Positions 7,848 through 16,765 of a stretch of 35,921 nucleotides of DNA are shown here, in pieces. Within the stretch, counting starts at the first letter, position 1. Each line of letters opens with the position of its first letter. Source of the DNA: Prolixibacteraceae bacterium (GTDB lineage: Bacteria; Bacteroidota; Bacteroidia; Bacteroidales; Prolixibacteraceae); the NCBI GenBank assembly GCA_025355875.1, contig JANXYV010000012.1, positions 1 to 35,921 of the forward strand. The letters are read 5' to 3'. The translations under genes were made by a program, and so were the position numbers. The notes beneath the pieces were generated by a model that searched no databases, had not been told where the DNA came from, and saw nothing but the letters and a program-made list of their open reading frames with translations.

Positions 7848-9251
7848 TTATTTTTTCGCCAGTTTCAAAGCTTCAGTAGTGGTGTAATATTTCACAATCA
7901 TATTTGGCACTTCCCAATCGGGTAATTTCCCATCTTTCAGATATTTCAGGTAATCTTCGGTAACCTGTCCGAAGTGGGCTTCGTGACCAATTTTATACTG
8001 ATCCGGAATCGCCACAGTCCAGGTTTTTTCGCCTGTTTTCTGAAGTTTCAATCCTGGATAGGCTGCCGATAAATCCTGCTCGATGGCTTTTTTCAGCACA
8101 GTTTCGAAAGCGGCCAGATTGCCTGGAGATTTGGCTTCGATGAATACAGTAGGTTTGAAGTTTTCATCCTTGCCCTGTTTGATTTGCACATCGCAGCGGG
8201 TACCTCGCATGACACTGAAATGCTGATCGCCGGCACCATCATGCGATTCAAAATTCCAGATAACCGAAACCCCCGATGTTTTGCCTTTCAGCTTCCAGAG
8301 GATTTCACCATTCGAATACACTTTCAGCTTGCCATCAGAAACATCCTTTTTCAGAAACTCCGGAAATTCTTTCAGCGAAGTGACCTTTTCGAACTGATCC
8401 GGACTCAAATCAGTGGTCCATCGTTTTGCCGAAATCATCTGTACATCCGATTTGCTCAGGATGACTTCAGGAAATCCGCAATACTGAACCAAATCGACCA
8501 AATGTGTGGTCACATCCACGATTCCTTCGCCCTGCTGAGTGGTATCAAAAAACCAGGCCGGACGTTTGAGCGCTGCACCAGAAACCATTTTGCAGAAGTT
8601 GTGCACGCTTTCCATTTCGATGGCTGGTTGTTCGGGCGTTCCGTCGATGAGTGTTCCGAAAACTTCAGGAATTTTGCTTAATTCCCGCTGGATGATGGTG
8701 GTGATTTCGTGGCGTTCGGTCATGATATCGTATAACAAAACTCCTTTCTCCGCTGCCGTTTTAAAAGTCTGCTCCAGCGCCGGGAAAGCTTCCGGAGTGA
8801 TCACCATGGGTTTGTCGGCAAAAACATTGATTCCGGCTTCCACTGCCTTATGAATGTATTCGGTCTTTTTGGCGTTGTTTCCGGCCACCATCATCACATT
8901 TCCGGGTTTTTCAGCCAGCATTTTTTCGAGATAATCCGGTCCGGAAAAAACCTTTTCTTCCCAGGCAGTAGGCTTTTCTGGTCGCTTGTTGTAGGCTTCA
9001 ATGCGGGCCAAATGCTGATTCAAATCGTCGCCATCCGGAGCAAATACATAAACGGTCGGATCGATTTGCGGATACATGGTTTTCTGGATCAACGCCGCAT
9101 GGAAATGCCCCGGATCGAGCGTCATCAGCTTGACTTCACCTTTGGAGCCGGTAAACTTCGGATTGGCCTTTTCAGCGGCTTTTTGACCACCACCGGCACA
9201 AGCTGAAAAGAGAAACGAAAGAAGACCCATCTGGAGGATACTTTTATTCAT
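7848..9251 (-). CDS. Gfo/Idh/MocA-like oxidoreductase, probable lipoprotein
   Basis: 467 aa from ATG at 9251; a longer frame with TTG at 9296 is less likely because the ATG begins with a lipoprotein signal (MNKSILQMGLLSFLFSACAG, Cys 18 as lipidation site). The mature N-terminal half looks Rossmann-like but lacks a clean GxGxxG, and keeps MMVAGNNAKKTEYIHKAVEAG and NVFADKPMV (the EKP-like block with D in place of E). The C-terminal half matches the 'putative oxidoreductase C-terminal domain' found in Bacteroidota carbohydrate clusters. Likely periplasmic-facing and NAD(P)- or sugar-binding; the missing glycine motif makes activity uncertain. It follows the second Gfo/Idh/MocA gene by 74 bp. Confidence 0.85.
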   Translation of the reverse strand: MNKSILQMGLLSFLFSACAGGGQKAAEKANPKFTGSKGEVKLMTLDPGHFHAALIQKTMYPQIDPTVYVFAPDGDDLNQHLARIEAYNKRPEKPTAWEEKVFSGPDYLEKMLAEKPGNVMMVAGNNAKKTEYIHKAVEAGINVFADKPMVITPEAFPALEQTFKTAAEKGVLLYDIMTERHEITTIIQRELSKIPEVFGTLIDGTPEQPAIEMESVHNFCKMVSGAALKRPAWFFDTTQQGEGIVDVTTHLVDLVQYCGFPEVILSKSDVQMISAKRWTTDLSPDQFEKVTSLKEFPEFLKKDVSDGKLKVYSNGEILWKLKGKTSGVSVIWNFESHDGAGDQHFSVMRGTRCDVQIKQGKDENFKPTVFIEAKSPGNLAAFETVLKKAIEQDLSAAYPGLKLQKTGEKTWTVAIPDQYKIGHEAHFGQVTEDYLKYLKDGKLPDWEVPNMIVKYYTTTEALKLAKK

Positions 9252-9325
9252 GGATTTTAAAATTAGGTTTTGACAGGAACACTTGCGAAAATACAATTTT
9301 CCGGCACCTGTATTGCCAAAAATCG

Positions 9326-10702
9326 TTATTTCCTTCTAATATTCCCCACACCATATGGGAAACGTTCGGGACGACTCAGCATGGCATTGGCCTGATCATC
9401 ATTTTCAAATCGTTCGGTACCCGGATTCCAGTTCAGTTTGCGGTTCAGTTTCATCGCAATGTGCGTAATCAGGCAAATGGTGCATGTGCGGTGACCAATT
9501 TCCGCTGGAGAGATTAGTTCCTTTTTGGTTTGAATGCATTCGAGCCAGTTGCCATGTTGTTCATCGCTTTTATAGAGATGAATTTCATCATTACCAATAA
9601 CCGAATCCAGAATTTTCGGATCGCTGGCATCGAGGGCTTTAGCTTTCACTTTCGAAGTCGGATCACTGGCAGAAGCCACATAATCGCCACGCGAAACAAA
9701 AATCCAGCCTTCGGTTCCCTCATATCGAATTCCGTTGGGATAGCCACCGCTAGTGTACATAGTAATGCCGTTGGCATACTCGGCTTTGGCCATGAAATCG
9801 CCATGCACATTCCACAGTCCCGATTTTGGGAATTCAGCTACTGCCTGAATAGAGTTCGGACCGGTATACTCGGTATCCATTCCCCATGCAGCCGAATCGT
9901 AATGATGCTGCCCCCAGCCGGTAATCATTCCGGCGCCAAACTGTTCACGGCGCAACCATCCAGGACGATCGTATCCTTTTTGTGGATGCACACCAATTTC
10001 AGTATAGGGCACAAACGGGGTCTCACCCAGCCACATGTCGTAGTTGAAGCCTTTTGGCACAGGCATTTCAGCAGCTTCAGGTCCGGAAGGATCACCCGGC
10101 AAACCAATTTTTACGGTGTGCAAACGGCCAATGCGTCCATTCCGGACCAACTCGGCTGCAACCCGAAACTGAGAGGAAGAACGTTGCTGCGTTCCTACCT
10201 GAAGTGTAATTCCCTTTTCCTTCACGATGTTTGCCATGATCCGGCCTTCGGTAACGGTTAATGAAGTCGGTTTCTGGACATAAACATGTTTTCCGGCCAA
10301 AGCTGCTTCGATGGCTGGCTGGGCATGCCAGTGATCGGGTGTGCTGATCACCACGGCATCAATCTCTTTGTTCAGAAGCATTTCGCGATAATCGTCGTAC
10401 ATTTTTGCATTCACGTAATTATCCTGACCCGTTTTCTTTTGATAGAAATCGTCAACCAGTTTCTTCCCATCGGCCATCCGGTTTTTGTCGAGATCGCTTA
10501 CTGCAATCATCCGTGCAACTTCATGCTGAAGGGTTCCGGGCATATCGTGACTTTGGGCAATACGGCCGCAACCAATTTGCCCGATGTTGATCTTGTTACT
10601 CGGTGCATTTTTACCCATCACCGACGATGGAATAATTGTTGGAACAACCATGGTTGCTGTTGCTCCAATCAACGAGGTTTGTAAAAATTTCCTTCTTTCC
10701 AT
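9326..10702 (-). CDS. Gfo/Idh/MocA oxidoreductase with Tat signal
   Basis: 458 aa. A Tat signal (MERRKFLQTSLIGATATMVV) sends the folded enzyme across the inner membrane. The NAD(P)-binding Rossmann motif is INIGQIGCGRIAQSHD (about 38-53), followed by AVVISTPDHWHAQPAIEAA and the family motif GKHVYVQKPTSLTV, where QKP replaces the usual EKP that bears the catalytic Lys. The C-terminal half has GAGMITGWGQHHYDSAAWGM. This class includes periplasmic glycoside-active oxidoreductases and hydrolases of Bacteroidota. It is 15 bp downstream of the ThuA-like gene and part of the cluster 7427-14055. Confidence 0.9.
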   Translation of the reverse strand: MERRKFLQTSLIGATATMVVPTIIPSSVMGKNAPSNKINIGQIGCGRIAQSHDMPGTLQHEVARMIAVSDLDKNRMADGKKLVDDFYQKKTGQDNYVNAKMYDDYREMLLNKEIDAVVISTPDHWHAQPAIEAALAGKHVYVQKPTSLTVTEGRIMANIVKEKGITLQVGTQQRSSSQFRVAAELVRNGRIGRLHTVKIGLPGDPSGPEAAEMPVPKGFNYDMWLGETPFVPYTEIGVHPQKGYDRPGWLRREQFGAGMITGWGQHHYDSAAWGMDTEYTGPNSIQAVAEFPKSGLWNVHGDFMAKAEYANGITMYTSGGYPNGIRYEGTEGWIFVSRGDYVASASDPTSKVKAKALDASDPKILDSVIGNDEIHLYKSDEQHGNWLECIQTKKELISPAEIGHRTCTICLITHIAMKLNRKLNWNPGTERFENDDQANAMLSRPERFPYGVGNIRRK

Positions 10703-10717
10703 GGTTTGTCTGTTTAG

Positions 10718-11476
10718 CTAGTTCTTCATTTTTAAAATCCACAAAATTCCACCGCGAAGGTGTTTCCTGAAGGTTTCATCCTGGTAGAATTCAGGATTGT
10801 GCCCCAGGGCAGAATACCATTGCCGGCCACCTTCAAATTCGTGACACCAGCACAGTGGAAAATAATTCCCGAAGGTTTCTCCCGGATATTCTTTCATTCC
10901 CTCATCTTTCACAGTCGTCAGATCGACAGCCAGCAACACATGAATATCAGGATTCAACTGATTGGAATAGTAGCATTCGTCTTCGATGGTCCAGCGTTTT
11001 GGCAAATCTTTGGCGGAAAGATTTTCCGGATCAACCACCACCACATCAAACTTCTGGTAAGGGGCATGACGTACAAATTTTCCTCCAACCAACGCCCAGT
11101 ACCATGGCCATTCGCGTTCGGTAGCATTGGCCGAATGTAGGGCGCCGAATCCTTTTCCGCTCCGGCAGAAATCCTGAAATGCTTTCTTTTGGTCTTCCGT
11201 ATCAAATCCCTCGTTGTTGCTGTTGCAGAAAAATAATGCATCATACTGCTTTAGATTTTCAGGAGTGAAAACAGAAGGATTGTCTGAAACATCTGTATCG
11301 ATTTTTTCTGAAGCACAAATCTCCTGCAATGCATTGACACTGGAGGCAATGTTTTCGTGCACATAGCCTTTCCCGTTTTTGGTGTAAATCAGGATTTTCT
11401 TTTTGGCAGCTGATGCCGGCTGGAGAGCAATACACATAAGACAAATAAGGGTTATAACAATCTTTATTTTCTCCAT
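10718..11476 (-). CDS. ThuA-like (trehalose-utilization) domain protein, exported
   Basis: 252 aa from ATG at 11476; a TTG nine bases upstream is less likely. Signal peptide KIKIVITLICLMCIALQPASA. The mature part has the ThuA glutamine-amidotransferase-like fold: KKILIYTKNGKGYVHENIA at the start, YDALFFCNSNNEGFDTEDQK, then FCRSGKGFGALHSANATERE and GGKFVRHAPYQKFDV, ending in WYSALGHNPEFYQDETFRKH. The DUF1080/ThuA family commonly accompanies Gfo/Idh/MocA enzymes in sugar-catabolic clusters; its exact reaction is not established. It is tightly followed by the Tat-exported Gfo/Idh/MocA gene. Confidence 0.88.
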   Translation of the reverse strand: MEKIKIVITLICLMCIALQPASAAKKKILIYTKNGKGYVHENIASSVNALQEICASEKIDTDVSDNPSVFTPENLKQYDALFFCNSNNEGFDTEDQKKAFQDFCRSGKGFGALHSANATEREWPWYWALVGGKFVRHAPYQKFDVVVVDPENLSAKDLPKRWTIEDECYYSNQLNPDIHVLLAVDLTTVKDEGMKEYPGETFGNYFPLCWCHEFEGGRQWYSALGHNPEFYQDETFRKHLRGGILWILKMKN

Positions 11477-11590
11477 ATTAATCAAGTTTTATTAGTAACC
11501 CAGTTTATTGAAATCCGATTCCATTCCGTCCGAAAACTGGCTAAAACATTGCAATGCGTTTTCTCGCGGACGGTGTTTGTTTTTCATCGT

Positions 11591-11653
11591 TGACCCGGGG
11601 TGTCGTTCGTTCCTCTCTTACCCCGGGCTATTGATATTCTGCCCCTTAAGGGC
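11591..11653. repeat. Palindrome-rich intergenic repeat, partial copy
   Basis: The 224-bp gap between the ThuA-like and DUF6807 genes holds no gene. ACCCGGGG (11592-11599) faces CCCCGGGC (11621-11628), the core GGGCTATTGATA sits at 11625-11636, and GCCCCTTAAGGGC (about 11641-11653) is a second hairpin followed by an A run. The order (CG-rich inverted repeat, GGCTATTGA, second hairpin) matches the right-hand modules of the composite elements at 27288-27333 and 31154-31199. It is probably a diverged fragment of the same family. The A run is on the wrong side for a minus-strand terminator. Confidence 0.5.
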
Positions 11654-11700
11654 AAAAAAAAAAACCAAAAAGCATTCACCAGGCTTTCTGTTTTGTTTAC

Positions 11701-12942
11701 CTATTTAATCCGTATTTCCGGTGGATTGGCAAAAGCCTGCCAGTAATTTTCCGCTTCTTCCGGAGTCATTTTCCCGTCGAAAACAATCAATCGGTATTTC
11801 AAAGTATAGTCATTCCCTTTCTCAATTTTCCAGTCTTTGTGCCGGATGGGGCAAAACTCAAAGAAAAGATCGCCGCGTCCATTCTGGTCTTCCGGCCAGA
11901 CGCGCATGGGTTCGGGGTGCATCCGGTTGGCAGGATAACTCAGAAATAATATCCCTGATCGCCCTTCTTTGGTTGATGATTCTCCCTCAACGATGCACCA
12001 GCGGGCATTGCTTCCGTCGGCATCCTTTCGGGTTTTTCCTTCCGAAGTCAGGACCGAACTGTTGTCTTTGTTCCATTTTTCGGTTGCCCGAAAACCAATT
12101 CCGCCACCATAACGGTAGGCCGCCAGCAAAATTCCTGAATCGAGTGGTGTATTCAAAGTGCTGGCGTAATCGAACATATACCGCTGATTATTTAGGTTCC
12201 ATACACGAACATCGAATAATTCGTTTATGGCCACAGTATCACCGCCAGTTGCTCCAAAATTGATGTGCTCCTGATGCGATTTGAATCCGGTGTAAACTGG
12301 TCCCTCAACCTGTGAAATCATTCCTGCAAAACGAACGGTTCCTTCGCCTTTTGCCAAATTCCAAAAATCAACTTCGCGTTTGCCGATGAAAGTCAGTGTC
12401 CAGGGATTCCAGATCCCGTAATGATGGTAATGGTCAGGTGCCTGAATACGCGTCAGGACTTCTCCTCCGGGCGAATACAACGGATGGATAAAGGCCGAAC
12501 GTTTGTAAAGCGGACTGACGCCTTTGGGCGGATTCACTGTTTCGATCTGGTAACTGAGAATCGGTTTTTCTCCTGAAAACAAATTGAGAGCGCCATCTTT
12601 CATCACTTCTTTTATGCCTGATTGAAAGGTTCGTGAATCGTTAACCTTCCGCAGAATAAAAGTGCGTTTGGTATTTTTAGGTGTTTGTCCGTTTAAAATA
12701 AACCAGATTTTCGCTCCTGAACCAGTTTCAATCTGAAATGGTACCGCTGTTTCTGTTTTTTCCCTGATTTCAAAAAGCGCCAGTTTCAGCGAATCGGTAT
12801 TGTAATTCAATTGATCGATCGATAAGCTGAGCGGAAAATCCTGTCTATCAGTATTTCCGGCTGAAACTTCAAATTTCAGCAAATCCTGGGCTCCTCCATG
12901 CAATACAATCAGGAAGGCAAAAAGAAAGGTAACAAGTTTCAT
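11701..12942 (-). CDS. DUF6807 (PmoA-like) secreted protein
   Basis: 413 aa from ATG at 12942, which directly begins a signal peptide (MKLVTFLFAFLIVLHGGAQ). The frame is open to 13008 but the extra residues look like translated non-coding DNA. The mature protein has the DUF6807 beta-sandwich features: a short Ig-like N-terminal part, then SAFIHPLYSPGGEVLTRIQ, DHYHHYGIWNPWT, the WNLAKGEGTV segment and GGGIGFRATEKWNKDNSSVL. The His-rich DHYHHYGIW segment is the most conserved feature. The 'methane oxygenase' name in databases is historical and not functional evidence. It co-occurs with Gfo/Idh/MocA and ThuA proteins in glycan-use loci, as here. Confidence 0.82.
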   Translation of the reverse strand: MKLVTFLFAFLIVLHGGAQDLLKFEVSAGNTDRQDFPLSLSIDQLNYNTDSLKLALFEIREKTETAVPFQIETGSGAKIWFILNGQTPKNTKRTFILRKVNDSRTFQSGIKEVMKDGALNLFSGEKPILSYQIETVNPPKGVSPLYKRSAFIHPLYSPGGEVLTRIQAPDHYHHYGIWNPWTLTFIGKREVDFWNLAKGEGTVRFAGMISQVEGPVYTGFKSHQEHINFGATGGDTVAINELFDVRVWNLNNQRYMFDYASTLNTPLDSGILLAAYRYGGGIGFRATEKWNKDNSSVLTSEGKTRKDADGSNARWCIVEGESSTKEGRSGILFLSYPANRMHPEPMRVWPEDQNGRGDLFFEFCPIRHKDWKIEKGNDYTLKYRLIVFDGKMTPEEAENYWQAFANPPEIRIK

Positions 12943-13014
12943 AGTTCTTTGGTTACGCGTTGCGGGTTGCGGATTCTTTTTTAACTCGGAACTCGTAACC
13001 CGAAACAATTGGTT

Positions 13015-14055
13015 TTATTTGTCCTCCAGCTTCTTTATCGCTTCAATAAACGCCTTCATATTTTCAGTCGGAACATTCTGAGGAACTCCGCCACCGCACG
13101 ACCAGACAATTCCTTTCTTATCCTGAACTTCCGTCCACATTTCTACGGTTTTCTTTTTTACCTCTTCCGGAGAAGCAGCCATCAGCACATCGCGCGGAGG
13201 AAGATTTCCTAAAAGTGCAACTTCCGGTCCTGCCAGTTCACGAATTTCGTTGATCGAATGTTCGAAGCTAAAATTAAACAAATTAATCCCGATTTCTTTC
13301 AGGAAAGGCGTGCTGATCAATCCCTGCGCATCGTTATGGAAAAGCCGTATTTTGGTTTCGTAAGCTGCGAAAATCGGTGTCAGGTAAGGAACCACAAATT
13401 CGCGGCATTCATCTTCGCCAACAAAACCAACAATGTCGTCCAATACCAGAATACCTTCAATCGATGGGAACTGTTCTTTTTGGTACCTGAGCCAGTCGAT
13501 GGTAAATTCGGTAATCACCTTCAGAAGTTGATGTGCTTCATCCGGATTCATCATCAAAGCCATCATAAATTCGGTAGTTCCCATCATGAACGAAGCGATA
13601 TTCAGCGGTCCACGAGCAATGGCAAATTTGATTTCGTGCCCCATTTCGTGAATTTCCGGTTCAAATTCCTTCAGGCGTTGAATAATAAATGGCAAAAGCC
13701 CGTCGAGTCGTGGATTTGGCTTTTTGATTCCGGCAATGTCTTCAACCGAATGAATGGTTTTTTCGGCATGCGGCAGATTGCTTTCGTACCACACCTGCTT
13801 GGCTCCAAAAGCAGATGGCTCGCTGCACATGCCGTATTCCGACCAGAAGCCGGGAAGGAAAATGGCTTCTGGAAACGATTCAATGGCTTTCTTATTGGCT
13901 TCGAACCACTGTTTGCCACTGGCATAATAATCGAGGGTTGATATGCCTGCCCATCCGGGAAGCCAGGGACTGTCGACGATAAATGCCGCAGGTGCAGGTC
14001 CCTCATGCTTTCGGTTGACGACATCAACCAGCAGGTTCCACTGTTTGTTGGTCAT
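13015..14055 (-). CDS. Uroporphyrinogen-decarboxylase-like protein (URO-D/MtaA superfamily)
   Basis: 346 aa, cytoplasmic, no signal peptide. The URO-D TIM-barrel pattern is visible: GPLNIASFMMGTTEFMMALM (about 165-184), a central IEGILVLDDIVGF, LFHNDAQG, the segment LFNFSFEHSINEIRELAG, GNLPPRDVLMAAS and the C-terminal WSCGGGVPQNVP. This is the methyltransferase-like branch (MtaA/CmuA-type, zinc through His and Cys) rather than the heme enzyme. The conserved FHND and WSCGGG are consistent with metal binding, but the methyl donor is unknown. It is first in the minus-strand cluster and diverges from the AraC gene, so it is probably the regulated promoter-proximal gene. Confidence 0.85.
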   Translation of the reverse strand: MTNKQWNLLVDVVNRKHEGPAPAAFIVDSPWLPGWAGISTLDYYASGKQWFEANKKAIESFPEAIFLPGFWSEYGMCSEPSAFGAKQVWYESNLPHAEKTIHSVEDIAGIKKPNPRLDGLLPFIIQRLKEFEPEIHEMGHEIKFAIARGPLNIASFMMGTTEFMMALMMNPDEAHQLLKVITEFTIDWLRYQKEQFPSIEGILVLDDIVGFVGEDECREFVVPYLTPIFAAYETKIRLFHNDAQGLISTPFLKEIGINLFNFSFEHSINEIRELAGPEVALLGNLPPRDVLMAASPEEVKKKTVEMWTEVQDKKGIVWSCGGGVPQNVPTENMKAFIEAIKKLEDK

Positions 14056-14202
14056 GGTTTATGGGTGATATTAGATTTACAAATAGATTTACAGATGCAC
14101 CTTTTTTACTAGCTACTGGTCGCTGGTTGCCAGTAACTGGAAAAACCAAAGGTATCTGTTCTATGGCATTTTTACCAGTATTATTTTAACCGCCAATTGT
14201 AC

Positions 14203-14210
14203 TATTTTTG
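14203..14210 (+). promoter_or_regulatory. -7 box candidate for the AraC-type regulator
   Basis: TATTTTTG fits TAnnTTTG exactly and lies 22 bases before the ATG at 14233. No TTTG is found at the -33 position, which suggests a weak or activator-dependent promoter in the 177-bp divergent gap. Confidence 0.45.
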
Positions 14211-14232
14211 CCTGACTTCAAATCATCCTGCT

Positions 14233-15099
14233 ATGAAAATCATGCACGAACAAGTGAGTTTTCCGCCCAATACGTTGCTTAAAGTCAAGTGGGACGATTT
14301 TCCGCATTTTACCTATCCCTGGCATTTTCACAGCGAATTCGAAATCGTCTATGTGCTGAAAAGTACCGGAAAAAGGTTTGTTGCTGATAGCTTTGAGTCG
14401 TTTGGAGAAGGCGATATTACGCTGATGGGAAGCAATTTGCCTCATTTCTGGAAAAGCGAAATGACCGATCAGAGCAAAATCCGGGTGAACGCCATTGTGG
14501 TACAGTTTCACCGCAGTTTTTTAAGCGATGCGATCAATACTTATCCCGAATTCCGGCGCATCAGAGAATTGTTGAGCCGGGCTGATCGCGGAATTCATTT
14601 TACCGGTTCATCCAGCGAAAAAATTGGCCGGATGCTGAAAAGGCTACTGGCGCTCAGTGGCCTGGGACGAATACTGTATTTCATCAAATTGCTCGATACG
14701 ATGGCCCGGTCAGAAAATTACCGAATCCTGGCCAGCAAGGCTTACCAGTTGGAAGAGCACAAGGAACTCAACAACCGGCTCGATAAAATCATTCATTTTA
14801 TCAATACCAACTACCGGCGGAAAATTACCCAGCAGGAAGTAGCGACCAAAATTGGAATGACCACGGCTGCATTTTGTCGCTATTTCAAGGAAAAGACGGG
14901 AAAAGGATTTATCTTTTTCATCAACGAGATGAGAATCGGCTTTGCCTGCAAACTGCTGATCGAAAACCGCCTTTCGATTTCACAAATCTGCTTCGAATGC
15001 GGATTTAATAACCTTTCGAATTTTAACCGAATGTTTAAGCGGCAAACTGGCACTACCCCGGGCGAATACCAGCTGCAATTCATCAGGGCAAGTGCCTGA
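14233..15099 (+). CDS. AraC-family transcriptional regulator
   Basis: 288 aa from ATG at 14233. The N-terminal cupin-like effector domain (YPWHFHSEFEIVYVLKSTGK, then GEGDITLMGSNLPHFW) is of the sugar-sensing type. The C-terminal AraC HTH has two helix-turn-helices: the first in KITQQEVATKIGMTTAAFCR followed by YFKEKTGKGFIFFI, the second in LSISQICFECGFNNLSNFNR, ending with MFKRQTGTTPGEY. It is divergent from the URO-D-like gene and its cluster, so it is the likely local regulator, probably responding to a carbohydrate or its catabolite. The ligand is unknown. Confidence 0.92.
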   Translation: MKIMHEQVSFPPNTLLKVKWDDFPHFTYPWHFHSEFEIVYVLKSTGKRFVADSFESFGEGDITLMGSNLPHFWKSEMTDQSKIRVNAIVVQFHRSFLSDAINTYPEFRRIRELLSRADRGIHFTGSSSEKIGRMLKRLLALSGLGRILYFIKLLDTMARSENYRILASKAYQLEEHKELNNRLDKIIHFINTNYRRKITQQEVATKIGMTTAAFCRYFKEKTGKGFIFFINEMRIGFACKLLIENRLSISQICFECGFNNLSNFNRMFKRQTGTTPGEYQLQFIRASA

Positions 15100-15269
15100 T
15101 ACAGGAAAAAGAAAAAGGATATGTCGGAAGGGTTGATTGTTATGAATTGCCAGATTTTCTTTTTAGTCCTTCACTAATTCAATTCTTCAGTTCTTAGCTT
15201 GAAAAAATTCATAGATGAAGCCAATCCTTATTTCTACATTTACCGGCAACAACGAAAACATTTTTCACT

Positions 15270-16637
15270 ATGGAATATTTTGAAAAGTACATCAGCGATA
15301 ACCGCGACCGATTTCTTGACGAGCTTTTTGGATTGCTTCGCATTCCTTCGATCAGTTCGCTCGAAGCCAACAAACCCGACATGTACCGGGCTGCCGAATA
15401 CTGGAAGCAAACCCTTCTACAGGCTGGAGCCGACCGGGCAGAGATCTATGAAACGCAAGGAAATCCGGTGACCTACGGAGAAAAAATCATGAATCCGAAT
15501 AAGCCAACGGTTCTCATCTACGGGCACATGGATGTGATGCCGGTCGATCCGATTGAATTGTGGATAGTACCGCCGTTTGAACCGGAAATCCGCGACGAAA
15601 AAATCTGGGCCCGAGGCGCTGAAGACAATAAAGGTCAGAGTTTCATGCACGCAAAAGCATTTGAAATGATGGTCAAAACCAACACCCTGCCGTGCAATGT
15701 GAAATTCATGATTGAAGGCGAAGAGGAAATTGGCTCGCCGAACCTCGAAAAATGGTGCGAAGATCACAAAGAAATGCTGAAAGCCGATATCATCCTGGTA
15801 TCTGACACTTCGATGATTGCCCGGGATACACCTTCCATCACTACCGGCTTGCGCGGACTGGCCTACTGGCAGGTGGAAGTGACCGGACCCAGCCGCGACC
15901 TGCATTCCGGATTGTTTGGCGGAGCTGTGGCCAATCCGATCAACGTGCTGGCAAAGATGATTGCCCAAATGACCGACGAAAATGGCAGGATTACCATTCC
16001 TGGATTCTATGATGATGTGGTGGAAGTTTCGGCTGAAGAACGTGCTTTGCTGGCTCAGGCTCCGTTTGATCTGGACAAATATATGAAGTCACTGGATATT
16101 GCCGAAGTTTCCGGAGAAATTGGCTACTCGACCACCGAACGTACCGGCATCCGCCCGACCTTCGATGTTTGCGGAATCTGGGGTGGCTACACCGGCGAAG
16201 GTGCAAAGACAGTGCTTCCGTCGAAGGCCTTTGCCAAAATCTCGAGTCGTTTGGTTCCCAATCAGGATCACACAAAAATAGAAATCCTGTTCAAGGAACA
16301 TTTCGAGAAAATTGCTCCGTCCAGCGTCAGGGTGGAAGTCAATTACCTGCACGGAGGCTACGGATATGCCTGTCCGATTGATCTTCCGGCCTATCTCGCC
16401 GCCGAAAAAGCCTATCTCGATATTTATGGTAAACGACCGGTTCCCTTTCGCAGCGGCGGCAGTATCCCCATCATTTCCACGTTTGAGCAGGTGTTGGGGA
16501 TCAAATCAATCCTGATGGGTTTTGGACTGGAATCGGATGCCATTCATTCGCCCAACGAGAACTTCCCGTTGGAGCAATTCTTCAATGGAATACGCACCAT
16601 TCCTTTGTTCTACAAGTATTTTGCGGAGATTTTTTGA
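15270..16637 (+). CDS. M20-family dipeptidase / metallopeptidase
   Basis: 455 aa, cytoplasmic. Metal and catalytic residues of M20 peptidases are in place: GHMDVMP (H86, D88), GAEDNKGQ (D119), EGEEEIGS (catalytic Glu and metal ligand among E151-E153), SDTSM (a metal-ligand Asp), DLHSG in the lid domain and a late His (AIHSPNE). The length and long lid insertion fit the CNDP-like M20A/F dipeptidases. It releases amino acids from short peptides using two zinc or manganese ions. It stands alone, with 170 bp to the AraC gene upstream and a convergent neighbour downstream. Confidence 0.92.
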   Translation: MEYFEKYISDNRDRFLDELFGLLRIPSISSLEANKPDMYRAAEYWKQTLLQAGADRAEIYETQGNPVTYGEKIMNPNKPTVLIYGHMDVMPVDPIELWIVPPFEPEIRDEKIWARGAEDNKGQSFMHAKAFEMMVKTNTLPCNVKFMIEGEEEIGSPNLEKWCEDHKEMLKADIILVSDTSMIARDTPSITTGLRGLAYWQVEVTGPSRDLHSGLFGGAVANPINVLAKMIAQMTDENGRITIPGFYDDVVEVSAEERALLAQAPFDLDKYMKSLDIAEVSGEIGYSTTERTGIRPTFDVCGIWGGYTGEGAKTVLPSKAFAKISSRLVPNQDHTKIEILFKEHFEKIAPSSVRVEVNYLHGGYGYACPIDLPAYLAAEKAYLDIYGKRPVPFRSGGSIPIISTFEQVLGIKSILMGFGLESDAIHSPNENFPLEQFFNGIRTIPLFYKYFAEIF

Positions 16638-16664
16638 ACCACAGAGCACACAGAGATAAAAGAG

Positions 16665-16695
16665 ATTCCATTTCTCGAAGGAGGGATGGAATTTT
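16665..16695 (+). terminator. Weak terminator-like hairpin after the M20 gene
   Basis: ATTCCAT (16665-16671) pairs with ATGGAAT (16686-16692) over a 14-nt loop, followed by TTTTAACTT. It is 28 bp past the stop codon in a convergent gap. The stem is short and AT-rich, so this is only suggestive. Confidence 0.3.
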
Positions 16696-16765
16696 AACTT
16701 ATCAGTTATATTTGCTTTTAGCTTTAAACTATCACTCGTAATTGAATTCACAAAAGATATTTTAA

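Noticed and set aside
9530-10261. 243-aa plus-strand frame opposite the Gfo/Idh/MocA gene
   Set aside because: Antisense shadow of a well-supported gene, with no domain of its own.
11641-11665. GCCCCTTAAGGGC followed by an A run as a terminator
   Set aside because: For the minus-strand genes the T run would precede the hairpin rather than follow it.
16638-16660. ACCACAGAGCACACAGAGA after the M20 gene as a regulatory repeat
   Set aside because: Only one copy is in the window and it has no hairpin; nothing supports a function here.
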